Source: Dietzia cinnamea NBRC 102147 (GTDB lineage: Bacteria; Actinomycetota; Actinomycetes; Mycobacteriales; Mycobacteriaceae). Taken from it: DNA of 64,000 nt. Shown in pieces: positions 26,173-33,457 of the stretch. Location of the stretch: assembly GCF_001571065.1 (NCBI RefSeq), contig NZ_BCSW01000006.1, forward strand, positions 1 to 64,000. The letters are read 5' to 3'. Within the stretch, counting starts at the first letter, position 1. The number at the start of each line of letters is the position of its first letter. The position numbers and the translations under genes were made by a program. The notes beneath the pieces were generated by a model, which saw only the letters and a list, made by a program, of their open reading frames with translations, searched no databases and was not told where the DNA came from.

Positions 26173-27891
26173 GTGGACCACTCTCCGCGCCCGGCCACAC
26201 CGGCGTCGGGTACGGCGGGTCCCGTGGAAATGTGCGCGCGCCCCGCTCGCGAGGCCGAACTCCGACGGCCCGACACCATCCGCGCGCGAGACGAGAAAGG
26301 CACCGCCCTGTCCACCACAGATGTCACCACAGAAGACGTAGACGGCATGGCCACGACGACCGCGGTCGTCGACGCCCCGTCCTCCGACTCCTCCCCCAGC
26401 TTCGCCGAGCTCGGCGTCCGACCCGAGATCGTCACCGCCCTCGCCGAGCGCGGCATCACCCACACGTTCGCCATCCAGGAACTCACCCTGCCGCTCGCCC
26501 TGGCCGGCTCGGACCTCATCGGTCAGGCCCGCACCGGGATGGGCAAGACCTACGGGTTCGGCGTGCCGCTCCTGCACCGCATCTCCACCGGCGAGGCGAC
26601 CCGTGAGCTCGACGGCACGCCCCGCGCGCTGGTGATCGTGCCCACGCGAGAGCTGTGCATCCAGGTCACCCAGGACCTCAAGATCGCCGCCACCGGGCTC
26701 ACCGCGTCCACCGGCTCGGGCACCCGTCCCCTCAAGGTCCTCGCGATCTACGGCGGCACCCCGTACGAGCAGCAGACCGAGGCCCTCGAGAAGGGCGTCG
26801 ACGTGGTCGTGGGCACCCCCGGGCGCCTGCTCGACCTGGCCAACCAGTCCAAGCTCGTGCTCGGCAAGGTCGAGGCCCTGGTCCTGGACGAGGCAGACGA
26901 GATGCTCGACCTGGGCTTCCTCCCGGACATCGAGAAGCTGCTGCGCATGGTGCCCGAGAAGCGGCAGACCATGCTCTTCTCCGCCACCATGCCCGGGCCG
27001 ATCATCACCCTGGCCCGCACGTTCCTCACCAAGCCCACGCACATCCGCGCCGAGGCCGCCGACTCCGGCGCGACCCACGAGAACACGACCCAGCACGTCT
27101 ACCGGGCGCACTCGTTGGACAAGCCCGAGGTCGTGGCGCGCATCCTGCAGGCCGAGGGCCGCGGGGCCACCATGATCTTCTGCCGCACCAAGCGCACCGC
27201 CCAGAAGCTCGCCGACGACCTCGCCGAGCGCGGCTTCCGCGTGGGCGCGATCCACGGCGACCTCGGCCAGGGCGCGCGCGAGAAGTCACTCAAGGCGTTC
27301 CGCTCCGGTGACGTCGACGTCCTCGTCGCCACCGACGTCGCGGCCCGCGGCATCGACGTCGACGACGTCACCCACGTCATCAACTACCAGTGCCCCGAGG
27401 ACGAGAAGACCTACGTCCACCGCATCGGCCGCACCGGCCGCGCCGGGCGCACCGGCGTCGCGGTCACGCTCGTCGACTGGGACGACCTGCCCCGGTGGGG
27501 ACTGATCGACAAGGCCCTCGGGCTGGACTTCGGCGAGCCCGCCGAGACCTACTCCACCTCGCCCCACCTGCGCAGCGACCTCGGCATCCCCGAGAGCGCC
27601 GGAGGTCGGATCGGCGCCCCCACCGGCACCGGGTCCGGCCGCCGCACCGAGGTCCGTGGCACGCGCGGGTCCGGCCGCGAGTCGGGCTCCGGATCGCGCC
27701 CCGCGCGCCGGCGCACCCGCGGCGGCGGGTCCGGAGAGGACGGGCCCTCGACGCCGGCCCCCGCCACCGATTCCCCCACCGCGTCCGGTGACGCGGACTC
27801 CCCCGCCCCCTCGGGGGACGCCCCCGCGCGGCGCCGCCGTCGCCGTCGCCGGCCCTCGTCGTCGTCGCCGGATCAGGCCGGCCGGGACTGA
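26173..27891 (+). CDS. rhlE: DEAD-box RNA helicase (RhlE-type, Rv3211-like)
   Basis: All DEAD-box motifs are present in order: F-x-ELGV and Q motif (FAIQELTLPLAL), ARTGMGKT, PTREL, a GG and TPGRLLDL, LDEADEML, SATMP, ATDVAARGID and HRIGRTGRAGRTG. The C-terminal 80 residues are basic, Ser/Gly/Arg-rich and end in an Arg run, a typical RNA-binding tail. The first 58 residues from the GTG at 26173 are low in similarity. An internal ATG at 26347 or a CTG near 26310 preceded by GAGAAAGG are alternative starts, while the -10 box placement favours the GTG. Likely role: RNA structure remodelling in mRNA decay or ribosome assembly. Confidence 0.9.
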   Translation: MDHSPRPATPASGTAGPVEMCARPAREAELRRPDTIRARDEKGTALSTTDVTTEDVDGMATTTAVVDAPSSDSSPSFAELGVRPEIVTALAERGITHTFAIQELTLPLALAGSDLIGQARTGMGKTYGFGVPLLHRISTGEATRELDGTPRALVIVPTRELCIQVTQDLKIAATGLTASTGSGTRPLKVLAIYGGTPYEQQTEALEKGVDVVVGTPGRLLDLANQSKLVLGKVEALVLDEADEMLDLGFLPDIEKLLRMVPEKRQTMLFSATMPGPIITLARTFLTKPTHIRAEAADSGATHENTTQHVYRAHSLDKPEVVARILQAEGRGATMIFCRTKRTAQKLADDLAERGFRVGAIHGDLGQGAREKSLKAFRSGDVDVLVATDVAARGIDVDDVTHVINYQCPEDEKTYVHRIGRTGRAGRTGVAVTLVDWDDLPRWGLIDKALGLDFGEPAETYSTSPHLRSDLGIPESAGGRIGAPTGTGSGRRTEVRGTRGSGRESGSGSRPARRRTRGGGSGEDGPSTPAPATDSPTASGDADSPAPSGDAPARRRRRRRRPSSSSPDQAGRD

Positions 27892-27920
27892 CCCGCCCGT
27901 CCGCACCACGCAGGTCACAC

Positions 27921-29261
27921 GTGCGCGCATCCGACGACGCCCCCACCGGCCGCCGCCGACCGCGCCGGGGCGTGCCCTCCGAACGCCGCACCCGGCGCGA
28001 CCTGGTCACCGCGGCGGTCATCACCGTCGTCATGGCGGTGGCGGCCGGGGGCGTCCTCCTCACCGGGAGCGCCGCCCGCTCCGACTTCTCCGCCGCCGGC
28101 GCCGGGCAGCCCGTCTACGGACCCGCCACCGCGCCACCCACGTCACTCCGCGCCCTGTGGTCGCACCCGTCGGCGGATCCGGGCGCGCCGCTGACCACCA
28201 AGGGCAACCTCGTCACCGTCACCGACGACGGCACGCTCGTCGGTCGGGACGCCGGCTCGGGCGAGCAGACGTGGTCCTATTCCCACGCCGGGCCGCTCTG
28301 CGCGGCGACGTTCTACGCCGACATCCTCGCCGCCGCCTTCGACGGCGCGGCCGGGTGCAGCGACGTCACCGCGCTCGACCCGACCACCCAGCAGTACAGC
28401 AGCACCCGCCAGAGCGCCTTCCCCGACACCATGCAGCTCACGTCCACCTGGCGGCACGCCCTCGCGTCCAGCCCCGCACGGCTCGAGATCTGGCGCGACG
28501 ACCTCGTCCGCACGGTCGAGTACGGGGCCGTCGAGGCGCCCCAGGAGGCGGACATGCAACCGCGCACCGGCTGCACCCTCGGGACCGCCGACCTCACCGA
28601 CGAGCGCTTCGCCGTGGCCGAACGCTGCCCCGGCGACGACTCGGCTCGGCTGACCCTGTCCGAGACGGTGCCCGAGGACAGCCGCAAGCCCGAGGAGATC
28701 GCCTCCGACACCACGGGCGCCGACGGGCTGTGGATCATCGACGTCAGCGACGACGGGGTCCTCGCCCTGACTGATCGGGGCGGCGCCTGGGCGGTCGAGT
28801 GGTTCACCTCCCCCCGTGACTACGCCCCGGTCCTGCCGCTGCCCGCCGAGCCCGCCGCCAAGCCCGACCCGCGGACCGTGGCCGGCGACGACACGCAGGC
28901 GCGCTGGTTCGACGGCACCGCCACACACGCCTTCTCCGCCGTCACCGGCGCGCACTCCTGGACAGCCCCGGCGACCACCGGGCCCGGCCTGACCGGCGGC
29001 TGGTCCCCCGACCCCGACGTCGCCACCGCCCGCGACTGGGTCCTGGTGCCCGACGCCGGTGGCTTCCGCGTCCTCGAGCACGACACGGGGGCCGGGCCCC
29101 GGCAGGTGCCCGTCACGCCCGGCGAGGGCGCGGGCGGGGAGCCCTCCGGGGGCGGCCCCTCCGCCGGGGGCGGGCCGGACGTGACCGGCCTGTCCCAAAT
29201 CGGCGACATCCTCTACGAGCACCGGGACGGCGCGGTCCACGCCTACAAGATGCTGGCCTGA
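27921..29261 (+). CDS. Membrane-anchored beta-propeller-like protein (Rv3212-like)
   Basis: The 446-residue protein has a basic cytoplasmic N-terminus, one membrane helix (about 30-50) and an extracytoplasmic part with repeating strand units containing GTLVGRDAGSGEQTW and similar WD/PQQ-like blades. Four or more cysteines in the outer part may form disulfides. A Gly/Pro/Ser-rich insertion precedes the last blade. This matches the Rv3212 family, function unknown. It starts with GTG 29 nt after the helicase stop and is probably read with it. It ends 11 nt from the convergent small membrane protein gene. Confidence 0.85.
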   Translation: MRASDDAPTGRRRPRRGVPSERRTRRDLVTAAVITVVMAVAAGGVLLTGSAARSDFSAAGAGQPVYGPATAPPTSLRALWSHPSADPGAPLTTKGNLVTVTDDGTLVGRDAGSGEQTWSYSHAGPLCAATFYADILAAAFDGAAGCSDVTALDPTTQQYSSTRQSAFPDTMQLTSTWRHALASSPARLEIWRDDLVRTVEYGAVEAPQEADMQPRTGCTLGTADLTDERFAVAERCPGDDSARLTLSETVPEDSRKPEEIASDTTGADGLWIIDVSDDGVLALTDRGGAWAVEWFTSPRDYAPVLPLPAEPAAKPDPRTVAGDDTQARWFDGTATHAFSAVTGAHSWTAPATTGPGLTGGWSPDPDVATARDWVLVPDAGGFRVLEHDTGAGPRQVPVTPGEGAGGEPSGGGPSAGGGPDVTGLSQIGDILYEHRDGAVHAYKMLA

Positions 29262-29272
29262 CGCCGGGCGGG

Positions 29273-29701
29273 TCAGACGGCGTACCACTCGACCGCGTCG
29301 CGCCGGAAGAGCGACACCAGCGCCGTCGCAGACACCACCGCCAGGACGATGCCGGCGAGGTACTGCCCCGACCCCACCCCGACGTACCAGGCGACGAACA
29401 GCAGCAGGAGCTCGGCGATCACGACGAGCCCACGGCCCCATCGCCGACCGCGGAGCAACCCGACCCCGGCGGCCAGCAGCCCGCCGCCGAGGATCGCGAA
29501 CCACACCGCGGTCCCGTAGCCGCTGATGACGACGGTCTCCTCGCGGTGCCCGCCCAACGCCCGGACGAACAACACCACGGCCACGCCGACACCGATCAGT
29601 CCCTGGGCCGAGGAGATCCACCCGGCGAGGCGGACCGGCGTGGGGATCGCCGTGCGGGGATCGGCCGGAACACCACGGTCATCTGGTCGTCTCACGTTCA
29701 C
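29273..29701 (-). CDS. Small four-helix membrane protein of unknown function
   Basis: The 142-residue product has four hydrophobic segments (about 25-48, 58-80, 87-107 and 112-130) separated by short loops, including an RRWGRG loop that probably faces the cytoplasm. I do not recognise a family motif. The GTG start is preceded by a GGAG site 2 nt upstream with another in-frame GTG 6 nt later. It is convergent with the Rv3212-type gene and divergent from the long whiB1 upstream region. Codon use is like its neighbours, so it looks like a real gene. Confidence 0.75.
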   Translation of the reverse strand: MNVRRPDDRGVPADPRTAIPTPVRLAGWISSAQGLIGVGVAVVLFVRALGGHREETVVISGYGTAVWFAILGGGLLAAGVGLLRGRRWGRGLVVIAELLLLFVAWYVGVGSGQYLAGIVLAVVSATALVSLFRRDAVEWYAV

Positions 29702-29812
29702 CTCTCCAGACTAAGCGGGCCCCGCCACGCCACCGAAACCACCAGTCGGACCGGGGTCCAATTAGGCCATTACCGCCTCTGGTGTGCGGTTTTCCGACGA
29801 TTTGACAAGCCG

Positions 29813-29828
29813 CGTGACGTTTACCACA
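29813..29828 (+). promoter_or_regulatory. CRP-like operator upstream of whiB1
   Basis: CGTGA-N6-CCACA agrees with the TGTGA-N6-TCACA consensus at 8 of 10 positions. Its centre lies about 58 nt before the predicted whiB1 transcription start, a usual activator position. Known: M. tuberculosis CRP (Rv3676) controls whiB1. Confidence 0.5.
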
Positions 29829-29844
29829 TAGACGCGCAAACGTA

Positions 29845-29872
29845 TTGACTTGTCATGAAATCGTGGGACGAT
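29845..29872 (+). promoter_or_regulatory. Predicted whiB1 promoter
   Basis: TTGACT (29845-29850) and GACGAT (29867-29872) are spaced by 16 nt, a plausible sigma-A-type promoter just downstream of the CRP-like site. Confidence 0.5.
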
Positions 29873-30088
29873 CATTTGTAACAGCGCAGACACACCGTGT
29901 TTGCCTCGCCTTAACCGGGAGCCCCTCCGACAGGAGCGAGCCCGCGGAAAGGGTACAGATCCCCCACCACCCGCCGGGTGCCATCGATCACGCACGTCCG
30001 CCAGTGGACTCTACATGTCCGCGAGTCGGCGGCGGCTGGTCGTGCTGCCCGGCGCACCCGATCACGGTCTCACATCAAAGGAGTTCCC

Positions 30089-30337
30089 ATGGACTGGCGC
30101 CACAAGGCCATCTGCCGCGACGAGGATCCCGAGCTGTTCTTCCCCGTCGGCAATTCCGGGCCCGCCCTCGCGCAGATCGCCGAGGCGAAGATCGTCTGCA
30201 ACCGCTGCCCCGTCACCGCCGAGTGCCTGTCCTGGGCCCTCGAGTCCGGCCAGGACGCCGGCGTCTGGGGCGGCATGAGCGAGGACGAGCGTCGCGCCCT
30301 CAAGCGTCGCCGCGCCCGCACCCGCACCGCCGTCTGA
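30089..30337 (+). CDS. whiB1: WhiB1 iron-sulfur transcription regulator
   Basis: The 82-residue protein carries the four cluster cysteines at C9, C37, C40 and C46, the same positions as in M. tuberculosis WhiB1, followed by the GVWGGM turn and a basic DNA-contacting tail (RRALKRRRARTRT). WhiB1 holds a nitric-oxide-sensitive 4Fe-4S cluster and partners the primary sigma factor; it is essential in M. tuberculosis. The ATG is preceded by AAAGGAG at the right distance. The gene stands alone between a long regulated leader and a strong bidirectional hairpin. Confidence 0.97.
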   Translation: MDWRHKAICRDEDPELFFPVGNSGPALAQIAEAKIVCNRCPVTAECLSWALESGQDAGVWGGMSEDERRALKRRRARTRTAV

Positions 30338-30350
30338 CACGGACCACATA

Positions 30351-30398
30351 CGCCGAAGGCCGGCCCCCTCCCCCACGGGAACGGGCCGGCCTTCGGCG
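30351..30398. terminator. Strong bidirectional hairpin after whiB1
   Basis: A perfect 16-bp inverted repeat (30351-30366 and 30383-30398) with a 16-nt loop lies between the convergent stops of whiB1 and the biotinyl protein gene. Confidence 0.8.
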
Positions 30399-30415
30399 TG
30401 AGGGCGGGCAGCCCG

Positions 30416-30631
30416 TCAGTCGATGACCGCGATGAGGTCGCCCGCCTGGATGACGTCCCCCGGCTTCACCGCCACCTCGGTCACGGTGCCGGAGGTCTCA
30501 CACAGCACCGGGATCTCCATCTTCATCGACTCGAGGAGCACGATCGTGTCGCCCTCGGCGACCTCGGTGCCGACCGCCGCGACGACCTCCATGACGTTCG
30601 CGACCATCTCGGCACGGACCTGTTCAGCCAT
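30416..30631 (-). CDS. Small biotinylated carrier protein (TB7.3-like)
   Basis: The 71-residue protein is a single biotinyl/lipoyl-attachment domain. The biotin acceptor lysine is in the motif ESMKMEIPV, and the symmetric C-terminal repeat (GDVIQAGDLIAVID) completes the barrel. It is near-identical in length to TB7.3 (Rv3221c), a stand-alone biotinylated protein whose carboxylase partner is not firmly known. No carboxylase subunits are encoded here. An AGAGGAA site precedes the ATG, which is chosen over an upstream in-frame start because it gives the family N-terminus MAEQVRAE. It is divergent from the bL37 gene. Confidence 0.95.
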   Translation of the reverse strand: MAEQVRAEMVANVMEVVAAVGTEVAEGDTIVLLESMKMEIPVLCETSGTVTEVAVKPGDVIQAGDLIAVID

Positions 30632-30735
30632 ACGGATTATTCCTCTACTTCCTCGAAGGCGGCCCCCGGACACCTCCAATGCAACCACACGGGCCCGCGC
30701 ATGGAAGACTTGTACACCGACGAAAGGAGGCGACC

Positions 30736-30810
30736 ATGGGCAAGCGTGGCCGCAAGAGGCGGGATCGCCGCAAGAAGAACGCTAACCACGGCAAGCGTCC
30801 GAACAGCTGA
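30736..30810 (+). CDS. Ribosomal protein bL37 (24 residues)
   Basis: This 24-codon frame encodes a very basic peptide that begins MGKRGRKRRDRRKK and ends NHGKRPNS. It has the length and the start and end pattern of bL37, a small protein found in structures of the mycobacterial 50S subunit. A near-consensus AAAGGAGG ribosome site lies 5 nt before the ATG, and an 18-bp hairpin terminator follows the stop codon, so it is a complete one-gene unit. It is too short for usual gene finders. The name rests on recognition of the peptide from memory, not on an alignment. Confidence 0.88.
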   Translation: MGKRGRKRRDRRKKNANHGKRPNS

Positions 30811-30828
30811 GTTCAGGAACGCACGAAC

Positions 30829-30869
30829 GACGAAGGGGCGGGCACCGAACAGGTGCCCGCCCCTTCGTC
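30829..30869. terminator. 18-bp perfect hairpin after bL37
   Basis: Arms 30829-30846 and 30852-30869 pair perfectly over 18 bp with a 5-nt loop, between the convergent stops of bL37 and rshA. One of the strongest hairpins in the window. Confidence 0.85.
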
Positions 30870-30908
30870 TGTGTCCGGCGCGGCCGTGACGTCGACCGCC
30901 CGGCCGGT

Positions 30909-31235
30909 CTAGGTGAGGTCGCGCCGCTCCACCGTCGTGCGCTGGTGCACCACGGTCGTGCCGTCGACGTCCGTCGTGGTCACCGTCGTACGCCGGATCT
31001 CCACCATGAGACGCTCCCGCAGGCCCGACGGCGCCTTCTCGCAACACGAACTCGAGAGCTTGGCCTTGAGACGCCGCTCCGACAGGAACATCTCCCGGCA
31101 GTCCGGGCAGCCGGCGAGATGGTGCTCGAGGCGCGAACGGCAAGCGTCGTCGCATTCGAGATCCACGAGCAGTGAGAGGTCGCGCATCGCGGCGCGACAG
31201 TCGATCTCGTCGAGGCGCGGATCGTGCTCCTTCAT
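30909..31235 (-). CDS. rshA: RshA-type zinc anti-sigma factor for SigH
   Basis: The protein has about 108 residues with the zinc anti-sigma (ZAS) motif HxxxCxxC at H39, C43 and C46, preceded by further cysteines (C13, C28, C32), and ends with a hydrophilic VEIRRT tail. In mycobacteria RshA binds SigH and lets go when its cysteines are oxidised. The start is placed at the ATG that shares one base with the sigH stop (TGATG); a GTG one codon earlier, overlapping the stop as GTGA, is also possible. The sigH 3' end supplies the GAGGAGGGGG ribosome site, so the two are co-translated. Confidence 0.93.
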   Translation of the reverse strand: MKEHDPRLDEIDCRAAMRDLSLLVDLECDDACRSRLEHHLAGCPDCREMFLSERRLKAKLSSSCCEKAPSGLRERLMVEIRRTTVTTTDVDGTTVVHQRTTVERRDLT

Positions 31236-31912
31236 CACTTCGCCCCCTCCTCACGGTCACGGCCGAAGCCGCGCTCGGTGGCCACGTCGCGCAGGAGTTC
31301 CCGCAACTGCTTGCGGCCGCGGTGTAGACGCGACATCACGGTCCCCAGGGGGGTGTCCATGATCTCGGCGATCTCCTTGTACGGCAGGTCCTGGACGTCG
31401 GCGTAGTAGACCGCCATCCGGAACTCCTCGGGGAGCTCGGCCAGCGCCGCACGGATCTCGTCGTCCGGCAGCAGCTCCATGGCCTCGACCTCCGCCGAAC
31501 GCAGCCCCGTCGAGGTGTGCTCGGCCGCCGCGGCGAGCTGCCAGTCGGTGATCTCGTCGGTCGGGTACTGCGCGGGCTGCCGCTGCCGCTTGCGGTAGTG
31601 GTTGATGTAAGCGTTGGTGAGGATGCGGTGCATCCAGGCCCGGAAGTTGGTCCCCGGCTTGAACGAGTGGAACCCGGCGAACGCCTTGGCGTAGGCCTCC
31701 TGCACCAGGTCCTCGGCATCGGCGGGATTCCTGGTCATCCGCAAGGCGGCGCCGTACAGCTGGTCGAGCAGTGGCATGGCCAGCTCCTCGAACTGCTCGG
31801 CGCGCTGGTCGGCCTCGTCGGGCTGCAACTCGGTCGGCAACCGGAACTCCTCACCTGTCGATGTCCCGGAGTCTAACCGCACATCCGGGGCGTCGAGGAC
31901 CGCGGTCCGCAT
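31235..31912 (-). CDS. sigH: ECF sigma factor SigH
   Basis: The 225-residue protein has sigma region 2 (residues about 45-115: [34 protein letters not shown]) and region 4 (about 150-205: [48 protein letters not shown]). It is the sigma factor of the thiol-oxidative and heat stress response in mycobacteria. The ATG has an AAGGAGG site 6 nt upstream. A SigH-type promoter (GGAATA-N17-GTT) lies about 50 nt upstream on the same strand, pointing to positive autoregulation. rshA follows with overlapping codons. Confidence 0.96.
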   Translation of the reverse strand: MRTAVLDAPDVRLDSGTSTGEEFRLPTELQPDEADQRAEQFEELAMPLLDQLYGAALRMTRNPADAEDLVQEAYAKAFAGFHSFKPGTNFRAWMHRILTNAYINHYRKRQRQPAQYPTDEITDWQLAAAAEHTSTGLRSAEVEAMELLPDDEIRAALAELPEEFRMAVYYADVQDLPYKEIAEIMDTPLGTVMSRLHRGRKQLRELLRDVATERGFGRDREEGAK

Positions 31913-31962
31913 CGCACCCTCCTTCCCGTCCCCGGACCATCCCGGGGCACTCGCCCAGGAAC

Positions 31963-31988
31963 AACGCGGGCCGCCGCACCCGTATTCC
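31963..31988 (-). promoter_or_regulatory. SigH-type promoter of sigH-rshA
   Basis: Read on the minus strand, GGAATA (31988-31983) is followed after 17 nt by GTTGTT, whose first GTT is at 31965-31963. This matches the SigH consensus GGAAY-N16-18-GTT. Start of transcription would be near 31955, about 43 nt before the sigH ATG. Confidence 0.65.
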
Positions 31989-32003
31989 GGAGCGTGAGGG
32001 AAC

Positions 32004-32009
32004 TACGCT
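32004..32009 (+). promoter_or_regulatory. -10 box (TACGCT), leaderless start of ybaK-like gene
   Basis: TACGCT ends 8 nt before the GTG at 32018 and helps to choose this start over the GTG at 31994, which lies upstream of the box. Confidence 0.45.
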
Positions 32010-32017
32010 GGTCGACC

Positions 32018-32599
32018 GTGGGCAGGAAGAGCGGACGCGGTGACGCCGCGACGGGTGGACGCGGTGGTGCACGCGGTGGTGCACGCGGTGGTGCCGCGGC
32101 GACCCCCGCGATCGCCGCGCTGCGGGCCGCCGGGGTCGCCCACGAGGTCCACATCTACGACGCGAGCGGCGAGACCGCATACGGCGACGAGGCCGCCCGC
32201 GTGATGGGCGAGCGCCTGGGGGTGGATGCCGACCGGGTGTTCAAGACCCTGGTCCTGGCGACAGCGCGTCCGCCGGCGGGTTCCCGCGTCGCGCTGGCGG
32301 TGGCGGTGCTGCCGGTGACCTCTTCGCTCGACCTCAAGGCCGCGGCCGCCGCCCTCGGGTGCGGCAGGGCCACGCTCGCGCCGGTCGACGTCGCAGAGAA
32401 GACCACCGGCTACGTGGTGGGTGGCGTCTCCCCCATCGGCCAGAAGCGTCCCCTGGCCACGGTGGTCGACGCCTCCGCGCTCGGTCACCGCACGGTCCTG
32501 TGCAGCGCCGGGCGGCGCGGCTGGGAGATCGAACTCGACCCCGCGGAGCTGGTCCGGCTCACCGGCGCGGTGACGGCCCCGGTCACGACGTCCCGCTAG
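32018..32599 (+). CDS. ybaK: YbaK/EbsC-type Cys-tRNA(Pro) deacylase
   Basis: The 193-residue protein has a low-complexity Arg/Gly/Ala N-terminus (residues 1-30) and then a YbaK-type editing domain with FKTLVL, the lysine in TGYVVGGVSPIGQK, and ends in IELDPAELVRLTGA. This fold hydrolyses mischarged Cys-tRNA(Pro). The GTG at 32018 is preferred because a -10 box ends 8 nt before it. Three 12-bp tandem repeats encode RGGA units in the N-terminus, which may vary between strains. Its TAG stop shares the tetramer CTAG with the stop of the convergent SRAP gene. Confidence 0.88.
   Translation: MGRKSGRGDAATGGRGGARGGARGGAAATPAIAALRAAGVAHEVHIYDASGETAYGDEAARVMGERLGVDADRVFKTLVLATARPPAGSRVALAVAVLPVTSSLDLKAAAAALGCGRATLAPVDVAEKTTGYVVGGVSPIGQKRPLATVVDASALGHRTVLCSAGRRGWEIELDPAELVRLTGAVTAPVTTSR
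32060..32095 (+). repeat. 12-bp tandem repeat, three copies, in the ybaK-like gene
   Basis: Unit CGCGGTGGTGCA is repeated three times in frame (last base of copy three differs), encoding repeated Arg-Gly-Gly-Ala. Likely slippage in a non-structured N-terminus. Confidence 0.8.
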
Positions 32600-33399
32600 A
32601 ACAACATCCCCTCGGTGGGGTCGACGGGCCGGACGAGCTCCGGCCCCTCGTTGCGGACGTTCGACACCGCCCGGGAGACCGGGCGGATCTCGACGGACTC
32701 CGCCCACTCCCCGAGATCCCCGCCCGCGCCGTCGACCAGCGCGCGGGGGTCGCCGATCACGGCGGGATCGAGCCAGTCCGCCACCAGGTCCGGGTGGACG
32801 GCCAGCGGCATCCGGTCGTGGACGCGCCGGAGCGGGCCCAGCGCCTCGGTGGTGAGGATCGTGCACGACAACTGGGAGACGGACGGGTCGACCGGGTCGC
32901 GCCGCGCCTCCCACAGTCCGGCCATCAACAGGCCGCGGTCGCCCGGCAGGCTCATGAAGTACGGCTGCTTGGGCCCCGCCTTAGCACCCGGGGAGGCGGG
33001 GTCACCGGGCACCCACTCGTACCAGCCGTCCATCGGCACCACGCAGTGCCGGCGGGCGACGGCGGCGCGGAACGCCGGCTTGGAGGCCGCGGTCTCCACG
33101 CGGGCGTTGAACAGAGTGGGCAGGCGCTGGGACTCCTTGGTCCACGACGGGACCAGCCCCCACCGCATGGCCCGGAGCACCCGTCGCGGGGCGGCGGGGC
33201 CGACGGCCTCGTCGAGGCTCTCGCGCGGCACGTCCAGCGTGAGGACCGGGACGGTGGTGGTGGGCGCGATGTTGAACCGCGGCGTCGGCGGCGCGGTGTC
33301 CGGGTGAAGGCCGACGGGCGGGGCGGACGCCTCGTCGACCGCGTCCAGTTCCAGCGCGAGCTGCGCCGGGGCGGAAGAGAGCGAGAACCGTCCACACAT
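32596..33399 (-). CDS. SRAP (YedK/HMCES) family abasic-site protein
   Basis: The 267-residue protein begins MCGRFSL; cysteine 2 becomes the N-terminal residue after Met removal and forms the DNA-protein crosslink to abasic sites in single-stranded DNA. Other family residues are visible: [21 protein letters not shown] with the active-site Glu, and VHDRMP with the His. The product shields abasic sites during replication. The start is fixed by the required Cys2. It is divergent from aroA with a 58-nt spacer, and its stop codon overlaps that of the convergent ybaK-like gene. Corresponds to Rv3226c. Confidence 0.95.
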   Translation of the reverse strand: MCGRFSLSSAPAQLALELDAVDEASAPPVGLHPDTAPPTPRFNIAPTTTVPVLTLDVPRESLDEAVGPAAPRRVLRAMRWGLVPSWTKESQRLPTLFNARVETAASKPAFRAAVARRHCVVPMDGWYEWVPGDPASPGAKAGPKQPYFMSLPGDRGLLMAGLWEARRDPVDPSVSQLSCTILTTEALGPLRRVHDRMPLAVHPDLVADWLDPAVIGDPRALVDGAGGDLGEWAESVEIRPVSRAVSNVRNEGPELVRPVDPTEGMLF

Positions 33400-33445
33400 G
33401 CCGACATCCTCGCACCCGAGTCCGCCGGGAGCGCCCGCGATGGGC

Positions 33446-33451
33446 GACAAT
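33446..33451 (+). promoter_or_regulatory. -10 box (GACAAT), leaderless aroA
   Basis: GACAAT ends 6 nt before the aroA GTG at 33458 in the short spacer to the divergent SRAP gene. Confidence 0.45.
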
Positions 33452-33457
33452 GGCCGG

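Larger units (their letters stand above)
29702..30088 (+). promoter_or_regulatory. whiB1 upstream region and long 5' leader
   Basis: This 387-nt stretch has no convincing gene. It is clearly less GC-rich than its surroundings in its first half (29761-29880), where a CRP-like site and a promoter can be seen. From the predicted transcription start (near 29879) a leader of about 210 nt runs to the whiB1 ATG and ends in an AAAGGAG ribosome site. Short open frames in it overlap one another and lack coding character. Confidence 0.6.

Noticed and set aside
29802-29830. Second possible whiB1 promoter with TTGACA at 29802-29807
   Set aside because: The -35 is perfect but no good -10 box is found at 16-18 nt (CACATA only). 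The TTGACT/GACGAT pair fits better with the CRP-like site.
29901-30278. Short open frames in the whiB1 leader
   Set aside because: They overlap each other and run into whiB1 in other frames, lack ribosome sites and have no conserved features.
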